Shown one piece after another: positions 55,035 through 64,000 of a DNA stretch of 64,000 bases. Each line of letters opens with the position of its first letter. Within the stretch, counting starts at the first letter, position 1. A program made the translations under genes and the position numbers. Location: assembly GCA_035578175.1 (NCBI GenBank), contig JAQMRL010000011.1, forward strand, positions 8,195,501-8,259,500, given 5' to 3'. The notes under the pieces are model-generated. The model did not search any database. It had not been told where the DNA came from and saw nothing but the letters and a program-made list of their open reading frames with translations. This stretch comes from Catonia carolina. Taxonomy: Eukaryota > Arthropoda > Insecta > Hemiptera > Achilidae.

Positions 55035-57110
55035 ATTTTAATTAAAATTTATCTAACATTTTATTTTCACAAGAATATTATCTTGAAGTTGGTAATCCAC
55101 CTGGTTGGTCTATACTTGGTTCATTGTGAGAAAGATATGTTGATTCAACTAACAGTGGTTACTGAATCAGCTGCTAAAGCGGTGACTCAGAAAAATGCAA
55201 CACTTTTAATTTAATGAAAACAACACAATGATAACTGATGCGCGCTTTTAACCATATACAGAATTTAACTATAAATAAAAATGAAAAGAAAATAAAAAAT
55301 ACTAAATTCATAATTGAAAATAAATTAAAATGCACGTAAGAACGATGTGAGGCAATGCAATGTCATAAACGAACTGGTAGCATATAATGATGACATGTTC
55401 TTGTCAAAATTGTGGGGAGAGATTGATGGGTTTAGATTAAGTCATTGTCAAACTCAATTGTGAAATAACGAGCGACTAAACTAATATTAGATGACTAATC
55501 ATTAAAATAAAAATGTTTACTTTTAAAGTTCTCTTGTTCCTTCATACAGATCAGAGGTAACACGTATAACTTGTAACCACAATTATTAATGAAAAAGAAT
55601 GGAAATAAAGTATACCGTTTTTATAAACTTATTGGTCAGCACTAAGTCATGATATGATGTAGGCCTAACAGTTTCATTTATAAAAATACTTTTGAAAGTA
55701 TTTTTTTGTTACTTTTTAATCAGCATGTACACATTTTAAAATAATGCGCATGCTCAGTGACGTCATTATTTGTTTACTCGACATATCTTTCTTACAATGA
55801 ACTGACTATTAGAGGTCAGTTCAAAGAATTCTGGCCATTTTTGCATATATTTGAAATCATAGAAAAATAAAACTATAAGGAATAATAAAATGGATTTTAC
55901 ATGGCATTAAAATCATTATCCCAATCATCAAATTTCATTTCTTCATTGTCACTAAGTAAATTCTAAAAAAGAAACATTAATTGCATCATCTGACTAGGGT
56001 CTTGGATCCAGTGCGATAAAACACAAATGCGCACATGTAACTTCAATTTTTACTTTTCATTTTAAGCGAATAGAGTACTATTCTAGTAGTGTTCTAATGT
56101 ACTAAAATGTTACTAGAATCAAAAATATCGATCAGACTCCGTCTATTGACGTAACTGCGTAAATATGAATTCCAACAAATAAAATGTTTGCAACCTTTAG
56201 ACGTTTTGTCATTCTGTCAAATATGAACAATGAAGATTCAATGCAATGAAAATTTAATTAAAAATAAACATACTGTAACTAACATAGATAATAATATGGA
56301 AAAAGTTGTAATAATTATAAAAATTTTCCTCACTTGGAAAAATTCTATATTTTATAAATAAATAAATAAATCACCAGATAAAATTTGAAAATTATGAACT
56401 CTCTATGTTGGTAGACCTGATCACATAGTTATCTATTTCTACTCAATATCATTTTTGGTATTGTCAAGACTAACTAATGAAAATGTGCATGCATGAATTT
56501 ACATTGGAACTGATACATGATATCCGAAAGGACCTATTGATTTTTTTAATCAGGTGAGAGTCATCTATTTTGTATTTGACAGTTTTTCTATGTTACATAA
56601 AAGTTACCATACCATCATAATGTAAGAGAAAAAGAAAGTTATAACACACACTTATTAAGAATTCAGTGTTATGTATAATTTCTGTTGCACACTGATATTA
56701 AAATGAATCATAAAAGTATGAACAAAGTCTAAGATGAAATGACAAATGAAGAATCTTGAAATTAACTGATATGAATCTTCAGAGAGGTTAGTCCAAATGT
56801 ATTCAATTTTTATTCACTAAAGCTCAAGTTTGAATCATCTGTAAAATTTAAAATGTATTAATTAATATGGAAAAAACACATTAAAAACAATTTGATGTCA
56901 ATCTTAAAAACTAACAAGAGTTAAAATTGCAATTTTTCAACCCCTTTGTAGATACATTACAATAAAAATTTTGCTGTCTTTTTGAACATGGACTCCACAG
57001 ATACTTTACGTATTGTTTAATACTGAAAAACAACAACCACTGCCAATTCAGTTTATTCAGACAAATCAGGGAGGAACATTCTAAATAATATTCATAATTA
57101 AACACTACAA
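55035..57110. other. intergenic, nothing recognised
   Basis: AT-rich. A SINE-head-like string (CACCTGGTTGGTCTATACT) occurs at 55098-55116 without a B box. Confidence 0.4.
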
Positions 57111-57420
57111 AATGATACTTGAACCAGTTTGGTTGTATGGCGTTCCACGTTGGGGAACTACCAGCAGAAGTAACAGAGGTAATTCAAAGGTCAAAGGTTC
57201 CAGAATCAGGTTATTCGGGCTATAACAAGTGTGCCGTGGTTTACAAAGTATGGAGATATACACCACTATTGCAACCTCCCTGAAGTCATGGATGCAAAAT
57301 GATGGACACAAAATATCTGGCAAGACTTGAAAGTCACAAAAATGAATTAGCCATAAATCTTTTAAACAATGCAGAAGTTAAGACGCCTGAAATGTTACTA
57401 TGTTTTGGACTTTTCTGATA
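57111..57420 (+). mobile_element. Jockey-type LINE, 3' end of ORF2, decayed
   Basis: Across frameshifts the plus strand reads (L)EPVWLYGVPRWGTTSRSN, VIQRSK, and finally YLARLESHKNELAINLLNNAE, the C-terminal block of Jockey-type reverse-transcriptase proteins. 5'-truncated, dead. Confidence 0.75.
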
Positions 57421-57585
57421 ATTTTCTCTTTTAACAAACAATAATTGATATAATGAGAGGTAGTCAGGGTAATGAGACAACTTGTAATTTGAAAATTCAA
57501 AAGATTTGTTCATAGTTTATTTATAAAACCAGATTGCAAATATATAAAAAAAAAAAAATTAACAATAATGTGGCAGAATAAACCC

Positions 57586-57770
57586 GCCACCGGGTTGGTC
57601 TAATGGTAAACTTGTTGCCGCAAATCAACTGCTTAACAGCTGATATCCAGAGACGAGGTTCCGTCATTTGATTCAAATCCTAGAAAAGGTAGATACTTTT
57701 ACACGGATTTGAATACTATAGTTGATTTCACATTCAGAATGCAGTACGGGAAGTCCATAAGCAATGTATT
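57586..57770 (+). mobile_element. tRNA-derived SINE (head family 2), plus orientation
   Basis: A box TGGTCTAATGG near 57596; B box GATTCAAATCC near 57672. The interior AACTGCTTAACAGCTGAT and the downstream GGATTTGAATACTA match the SINE at 21930-22127 (minus). Confidence 0.75.
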
Positions 57771-57989
57771 TCATTAGGGAGTTTGATCTTGGAACACCCT
57801 GTACAGATGCTAAAACCGCATCTACGGCGTTAATACGCAAACGGTAATTAAATCAGTCATTTCAGAGAGCTCATAAGTTAAATTTTTCCTTTTTTGCTTT
57901 TGTACCTACATTTTCGGATTGTTTGAATGCAAACACATCATTCCCTACAGAATTCAAAGAAGTGTCTTCACTAATATAATCTTAATAGC

Positions 57990-58397
57990 TTATCCTTCTG
58001 CCCATAACAGAGAGGTGGAGTGTCAAATTATTTACACTCAATCTGTTCGTTGCAGGGCAAAAATAAATAGTTCTGTTTCTTATCACATGGTCAGCCAATT
58101 AAATGACAGAATCGTTTAAGAACAGAAGAGGTAGAGGTGTAAAAGACACTAGTCAGAGTTATCTTCTCTGAAAGTAATGTATTTCACTATACAGCCAGAC
58201 CCTGTGGTGAATGAAGTGAAGTTGTCATTTACAGAGTGGAAAATATGTGCTTTTCAGAGGGCCCGGCATGCTGACAAGCGTACTTTTCCACTCAGTGAGG
58301 AAGGCAATGGTAAACCACCTCACTCCTCGTTTTACTTAGTAAAACCTCTACAGGTTCAAACCGGCCTTTCGGCTGATGACCTAAACAACAACAGCTT
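57990..58397 (+). repeat. R390 repeat, near-complete copy
   Basis: From TGCCCATAACAGAGAGGTGG to ...GGCTGATGACCTAAACAACAA. The 58177-58407 frame ([20 protein letters not shown]...) is open. Confidence 0.85.
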
Positions 58398-59180
58398 ATC
58401 CTTATGATATAAGGCTTATCCGTAATCCTTTTTTCCGATTGAAAATAAAATTGGTGGTATTTTGAAGGTGAAGTCCCTCACTTTACAAAATACAAAGTTC
58501 TGCGCAAAAATCTGTATTATAGGAGTAAACTAGTATTAATTGATGATCGTGACAAAAAAACCGTGAATATGTGAGACAACAAATTTTTGTTTGAAATTCA
58601 AGAATTTCAATTGTTTTTGTAGTGAAAATATTCCTTAAGTCATTGGTGTAATTAATAAATAGGCTTATTATTGCAAAACACAATTTTCTTTTAGTTATTG
58701 AATACTTTCATACAGAAACCACAAAAGTCAGCATTTTACTTTTTTTACTTCAGGAACAATCTAAGACTTAAGTTAGTATTTTGACTTATGCTTTCTGAAA
58801 TGAGCAATTCAATTGTAAAGCTTCCAAAATGAGCGAAAGTTTTAATTTATATTTTTTTTAAATTTGAGTACAAAAAGATTATCTAATCAACAAAATAAAA
58901 GTTATCAAAAAATCCATTTTCAGCAATATTTTTGAATATATTGAAAAATCTATCAAAAATATTGAAAGGTTTTATAGTAGTTATTTATAAAGCGTTTAAG
59001 AAAACTACAAAAAAAAAGTTTGTGCAAATAGGATAAACAAAACTAAAGATATGTACTTTATGCCTGTCAAAGTTCAATTTCCCCCTAAATGCTTTCGGTG
59101 ACTGGGATTTTCTTCGGAAGGTGAAGAAATACAGCACGAAAATACGTTTTAACTTTTTTGTAGTCATATTAAAACTAATT
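58398..59180. other. intergenic, nothing recognised
   Basis: AT-rich with short open frames of no recognisable family. Confidence 0.4.
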
Positions 59181-59288
59181 GCCCACAACAGGGTGGTGGA
59201 GTGGTAAATTATTTACACTCGATCTTCTAGTTTTAGGGCTACAAAAAATAGTTCTGTTTCTTCTTATCACATGGTCAGCCATATATTA
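59181..59288 (+). repeat. R390 repeat, left half of a split copy
   Basis: GCCCACAACAGGGTGGTGG to CACATGGTCAGCCATATA; the continuation is found at 61772. Confidence 0.8.
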
Positions 59289-61771
59289 TGCCGGGTGTCC
59301 ATTGGGTCTGGAAATGGCTGAATTGTGGAAGGGTGAGCGTGACCTGGTGGCCGGAATGACTTTGGTTGCTTGTTGCACCAAGGAAACTGTTTTGGGTGAT
59401 GTTTGAGGTTTTTGTCCGCCATCTTGGATCCGCCATATTGGATTTAACTTTCTTGATTTAAATAGGATGATGGTCATATGATGCATGATTTCGATCTGGA
59501 ATTTCGGAATGGATTCAATGGCGAAAGCCGGAGGTCGATGTCTTTTTTCGTTTTTGAGATGTTGCCATTCAGCTGTCCAGATCGGGGCGGAGCGGCCATT
59601 CCTCCCTCCTCCGTCTTTGAGCCTACTTGGACAGTTTGGGTAACTAGTGAACGACTGCGCATGGGATTGTTGAGAGTAATACGTTTTTTAATGCCTCCAC
59701 TCGTTCATGAATGGGAGGTTGTTGTCATTGGGGAATGCGGAAAAACAATTAAACGGCTTGTAAAACGAACAATATCTAAAAATCTGAAATATTTTCATTA
59801 AAAATGAATTATTAAAATTATTTAATAATTTGCCAACTAAAGTTCAACTCAACATTTTTTCTTTACGTTGGCAATACACCCATTGTTGTACGAGTGAACA
59901 GAACGTCACACCGACGTCTCAATTTGAATGACTGCTCGTGAAATGTTATTACTTTAAAGTGTTTGTCTGTTCATCTTACTATTTTAGAGTTATTCACCTG
60001 GTTTCGGTAGCGTTTATTTTTTATTGTATTGATGTATTGTTATTGGTGACTTTATATTGGTATTTGTTTCTATTCCTTGTAACGTTTGTCATTACGATAA
60101 CGGAACTCAGTGAATATGAAAGGATAACTCTTCTCATGATACGTGGTTATGGCGATCGTGTTCGATCGTTCAACGATGTTAGAAATATATTCAATGCCAC
60201 TTTTCGAGACCGTGCCCCGATTGCAACATCAACTGTGTTCAAGACAGTCAGAAGATTTGAGGAATCGGAAAGTGTTAACAATCATCTCAAAACTGGCAGA
60301 CCTCAATCCGTAACAAATGAAAACATGCAACTACAAATCATGTTGAAAATAACAGAAGACCCCTACATTTCAATTAGAAATATCAGTAGGGATCTTCAGG
60401 TAAACAAATCCTCCGTTCACAAAATCTTGTCTGAAAACTGTATGAAACCTTACAAAATTCAGTTGCATCAGGAATTAATAGAGGATGATTTCGATCAGCG
60501 TCTTGAGTTTTGTGAAATAATGATGAACAGGATTACTGGTAACCCAAACTTTATAAAAAATATTATATTTTCCGATGAGGCGACTTTTATGCTAAATGGA
60601 AATGTTAACAGACATAACTACCGTTATTGGAATGATGTGAATCCACACTGGTTAAGAGAAACACACACTGAACACCCTGAAAAGATTTATGTTTGGGCTG
60701 GACTTGTAGTGGATACCATAATTGGGCCATTTGTGATTGAAGGAAATTTGACAGGTCAATTGTATGAAGACATGCTTCGAAATCATATTACTCAAGCTAT
60801 AAGAAATTAATTCGGACAAGATGTTAACAACTGTTGGTTTCAACAAGATGGAGCCCTGCCCATTTTTCTTTTCAAGTTCGTGTTTTGTTGAACGATATCT
60901 TCCCAGAAATATGGATTGGTAGGAAAGGGGCAATTGAATGGCCTCCGAGATCACCTGATTTGAGTCCATTAGACGAATTCTATTGGGGATACTTAAAAAA
61001 CAAAGTTTACAAAACGAAACCTAACAGTCTGCATGAACTCAAACAAAGAATTCTAAATGAATCTGCTGGAATCCCAAAGGAATTCATTCGTAATTCTGTA
61101 ACTAGTTTTTACGGACGTACATCATATTGTCAATAAGTAGGAGGCGGCTACTTTGTACAACTACTCTGAGTCAAGAAATATTTGGTAATTTTATTTTCAA
61201 TTATGTAACTGATTTTCACAATTAGTTCCTTATAAACACTAACATTTACAAAAATAACAATAAGTATTAACTGGTAACAAATTAAATACAGTAGTTTTAT
61301 AATGCAATAAATCAGCCGTTAAATTATTTTTCCGTATTCCTTAATGACAATAGTTTCCTGTTTGTGAGCGAGTGGAGGTATTAAGGAACGTATTGTTTTC
61401 AATAATTCTATGTGTGTAGTCGTTCACTGGTTGCCTGAATTGTCTAGGTGGGCTCAGGGACGGAGGAGGGAGGAATGGCCGTTCTGCCCCGATCTGGATG
61501 GTTGAATGGTGGTATCTCGGGGACGAGGAAGGGTATCGATTTCCGGTTTTCGCCATTGAGTTTGTTTTGAGATTCTAGATCGAGATCATGTATCATATGA
61601 CCATCATCCTGTTTAGATTGAGAGGGTTGGATCCAATATGGCGGACGGAGGTTTCAAGTGTCACCCAGAATGGTTTTTTTGGTGCAGCAGGCGACTGGGG
61701 TCATTCTGGTCACCTAGTCACGCTCACTTTTCTGTGATTCGGCCATTTCCAGACTTAATGGACACCCGGTA
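59289..61771 (+). mobile_element. DD41D-type IS630/Tc1 transposon with ~430-bp terminal inverted repeats
   Basis: 2,483 bp bounded by TA (59287-59288 and 61772-61773). The ends read T(G/A)CCGGGTGTCCATT and continue as inverted repeats of about 430 bp (59289 to about 59715, and about 61345 to 61771) at roughly 80% identity by eye. The interior has a damaged transposase gene. It splits an R390 copy. Confidence 0.88.
60081..61136 (+). pseudogene. DD41D-type transposase, one stop and one frameshift
   Basis: From about 60100 the frame has the N-terminal HTH of this group (ERITLLMIRGYGDR...), then GRPQSV, ISRDLQVNKSSVHKIL, and the catalytic blocks FSDEATF (first Asp, near 60572), CWFQQDGA (second, near 60847) and SPDLSPLDEFYWGYL (third, near 60970). 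A TAA at 60808 and a one-base shift at about 60852 separate the second and third parts. If the third residue is the Asp of SPLD, about 41 residues separate it from the second, as in DD41D (rosa-like) families. The hydrophobic leader encoded from 59938 is probably not part of the enzyme. Confidence 0.8.
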
Positions 61772-62026
61772 TAACTGACGCATTAAAGAACAGAAGAGGT
61801 GGAGGTGTAAAAGGCAGTAGTCAGAGTTATACCCTGTGGTGAATGAAGTGAAGGGTGTCCTTTGCTGGATGGAAAGTGTATGCTTTTCAGAAAGCATGGC
61901 ATGCTCATAAGCATACTTTTCCATTTAATGAGGAAGACAATGGTAAACCACCTCACTCCTTGTTTAACTAAAGCCTCTAGAGGTTCAAACCAGCCTTTCA
62001 GCTGATGACCGAAACAACAACAATAA
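61772..62026 (+). repeat. R390 repeat, right half of the split copy
   Basis: Resumes with TAACTGACGCATTAAAGAAC and ends GATGACCGAAACAACAACAA. Confidence 0.8.
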
Positions 62027-62040
62027 AACTGAAACAAGTA

Positions 62041-62966
62041 TAAGGTGTGGCTATTGGATAGCGAGACTGACGTTGTAAGGGATTGTATTTTTATTTTTTA
62101 CATAATCGCTTATTGTCACCTTCAATATATACACTCCTTCTCTATCCCTACAACGCTCTATGCGAGTTTTCCATTGTTGGAGGCAGTGCTGGAGGTCGTC
62201 TTCTGTCGGCTCCTTCGGGACGCGTGCCGCTTTCTCTTTTATAGCTTCCACAGACTCAAGTCTTGTCTTTTTTAGTGCAGATTTCGCCTTAGGGAACGGG
62301 TAGAAGATAATAACATGTGATGAAACGTGGTTTTTACTTATGATCCGGAAACGAAGCGCTAATCCATGCACTGGAAGAGCCGAACTTCACAGAGAGCCAA
62401 AAAAGTTCGAATGAGCAAGTCAAAATTTAAAGCATTGATGATTGTTTTTTTGATATCCATGGGAGTGTGTACCTTCACTGTGTTCCTGAAGTTGAAACAA
62501 TTAACTAATATTACTACTACCTTGAGGTACTTTCTAAACTACGTCAAAGAGTAAGGAAAAAATGCCCCGAAATGTGGAAGGACAAATCATGGGTTCTCCA
62601 CAAAGACAATGCGCCAGCTCATTCCGCGTTATCTGTCAAGAGGTTCCTAGCCAAGTACAGCATCTCAGCGTTAGAACATCCACCTTATTCACCAGATCTT
62701 GCACGATGTGACTTTTACCTGTTCCCTAAGGTGAAATCTGCATTGAGGGGTACAAGATTTGAGTCTGTGGAGGCTGTAAGGGGGGGGGGGGTACGTGTCC
62801 TGGGGGAGCTGACAGGAGACGCCTTTAGCACTGTTTCCAACAGTGGAAGGTTCGCATGGAGCGTTGTAGGGATGGAGAAGGTGTGTGTTTTGAAGGTGAC
62901 AATAAGTGATTGTGTATGAAATGAAAATGAAATTTTTTTTACGTTAGTCTCGTTGTTTAATTGCCA
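62041..62966. mobile_element. mariner (lineage 6), chimeric head-to-head structure with two 3' ends
   Basis: The plus strand from about 62310 encodes a decayed transposase from the CDETW first-Asp motif through HKDNAPAH and SPDLARCDFYLFPKVK to the 3' terminus near 62966 (GTTTAATTGCCACAACTCG). The minus strand from about 62310 down to 62041 encodes a second C-terminal part (FPKAKSALKKTRLESVEAI...CLQQWKTRIERCRDREG) and ends in another 3' terminus. Both outer ends are therefore the same (3') terminus in inverted orientation. A G9 run lies at 62781-62789. Confidence 0.82.
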
Positions 62967-63042
62967 CAACTCGTATACTACCAAATTCAGAAAACAAATT
63001 TCAATTTTTTTTTGTGGTTTTTAAAGTTACTATGAATATTTC

Positions 63043-63436
63043 CTGCCCATAACAAACAGGTAAAGTGTCAAATTATTTACACTCAATCTGTTTGTTGCAG
63101 GGCTAAAATAAATAGTTCTGTTTCTTATCGCATGGTCAGCCAATTAAATGACTGAATCATTTAAGAACAGAAGAGGTAGAGGTGTAAAAGACACTAATCA
63201 GAGTTATCTCCTCTGGAAGTAATGAATTTCATTATACAGCCAGACCCTGTGGTGAATGAAGTGAAGGTGTCATTTACAGAGTGGAAAATATGTGGTTTTC
63301 AGAGGGCCTGGCATGCTGATGAGCATACTTTTCCATTCAGTGAGGAAGGCAATTGTAAACCACCTCACTCCTCGTTTTACTTAGTAAAACCTCTACAGGT
63401 TCAAACCAGCCTTTCGGCTGTTGACCTAAACTACAA
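63043..63436 (+). repeat. R390 repeat, complete copy
   Basis: From TGCCCATAACAAACAGGTAA to GGCTGTTGACCTAAACTACAA. The 63222 frame ([20 protein letters not shown]...) is open through the end. Confidence 0.85.
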
Positions 63437-63627
63437 ACAAGGGAGTTTGAGCGCTACTACAATAAGTAAGAATATCGACTCTGCGTCACAACACGTTCTC
63501 ATTTACAAACTCCTAATGAATAACGTAATACAAAAACGTACTTAATATTTGTTTGTTTTAATGATCAGGTACCGACAAATTATTATAGTACTGGAATTGT
63601 TTATTAATTTTATTGTCCTTTTTAATT

Positions 63628-63967
63628 GAAGGGTGCAGGGAAAAACCAACTAAGTCACAAAACAGGAATTTTGCGGGAGGGCAAAAATAAAGTTTAAAAT
63701 GATCTGAGAGAAAGAGAAATTTAGAAATTAGAAGGCCAGCGCCTATGTCGCTGGCCTTGGGCTCAGTTGGTTATTCCCCTGATCCGAATGGACTGAGTTG
63801 GTTTTTCCGCTGTGCTGCAATATTTCAAATGGCTACATCTTGTGATTAAATTAGTTTTTCCACTACAGCTTTCAGCACATAAAAATATTTACCAAAGAGT
63901 ATCAAATGGCATATTAATCTAAGTTTCAAATTTTTTGGACTAAGTTGCTTTTTCCCCTGTACCCTTC
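63628..63967. mobile_element. 340-bp MITE with internal repeat units and a hairpin
   Basis: The ends GAAGGGTGCAGGGAAAAA and inverse (TTTTTCCCCTGTACCCTTC) have AATT outside each end. The terminal unit (GGACTAAGTTGCTTTTTCC-like) recurs twice internally at about 63761-63785 and 63789-63815. The perfect 10-bp stem AAGGCCAGCG / CGCTGGCCTT (63732-63741, 63749-63758) has a 7-base loop. No coding capacity. Confidence 0.75.
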
Positions 63968-64000
63968 AATTATTTTAAAGTAAAGAATAGTTATGTTTAA

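Noticed and set aside
57586..57680. Possible tRNA gene (A and B boxes)
   Set aside because: No acceptor stem or anticodon arm folds properly, and the same head occurs at 22.1 kb followed by a related body, so it is a SINE.
59478..59801. 107-codon frame
   Set aside because: It lies within the long terminal inverted repeat of the DD41D element and is not conserved in the other arm.

Overview
This window is nuclear DNA from an animal, very probably an insect. It is AT-rich, has GT-AG introns, and carries two conserved housekeeping genes with insect-like exons embedded in a dense layer of transposable elements (mariner, DD41D-type IS630/Tc1 relatives, pogo/Tigger, piggyBac, Harbinger, Penelope-like, RTE/Jockey-like LINEs, tRNA-derived SINEs and solo LTRs). 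The order is not resolved from the sequence.

Layout. 1-9.9 kb is a repeat graveyard: the cut end of a mariner, a Penelope-like GIY-YIG ORF followed by a hammerhead-like motif, mariner and LTR remnants, a transposase HTH fragment, an RTE 3' end and a Harbinger fragment. 9,952-18,261 (minus) is PSMA6, the proteasome alpha-1 subunit. Six exons give 227 codons, and the last ~19 codons are not found. 18.3-22.9 kb is the interval between the divergently transcribed PSMA6 and CDC73, holding a deleted DD41D transposon and a SINE. 22,869-53,894 (plus) is a complete 10-exon CDC73 (parafibromin, 524 aa), the Paf1-complex subunit. Only 1,575 of its ~31,000 bp are coding, and the introns are largely built of mobile elements. 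53.9-64 kb has no host gene that I recognise. It holds a ~950-bp repeat copy, a Jockey-like fragment, SINE and 390-bp repeats, a 2.5-kb DD41D transposon with ~430-bp terminal inverted repeats, a chimeric mariner and a MITE.

The two host genes are unrelated in pathway (protein degradation and transcription elongation). They are neighbours oriented head to head, 4.6 kb apart.

The most interesting structures are: (i) hammerhead-ribozyme-like motifs linked to a Penelope-like element, including an inverted-repeat structure with one such motif near each end; (ii) nested insertions whose pre-insertion sites can be read from paralogous copies; (iii) six mariner lineages, two of them with open, catalytically complete transposase frames; and (iv) two numerically important repeat families (about 950 bp and 390 bp) that I cannot assign to a known class.
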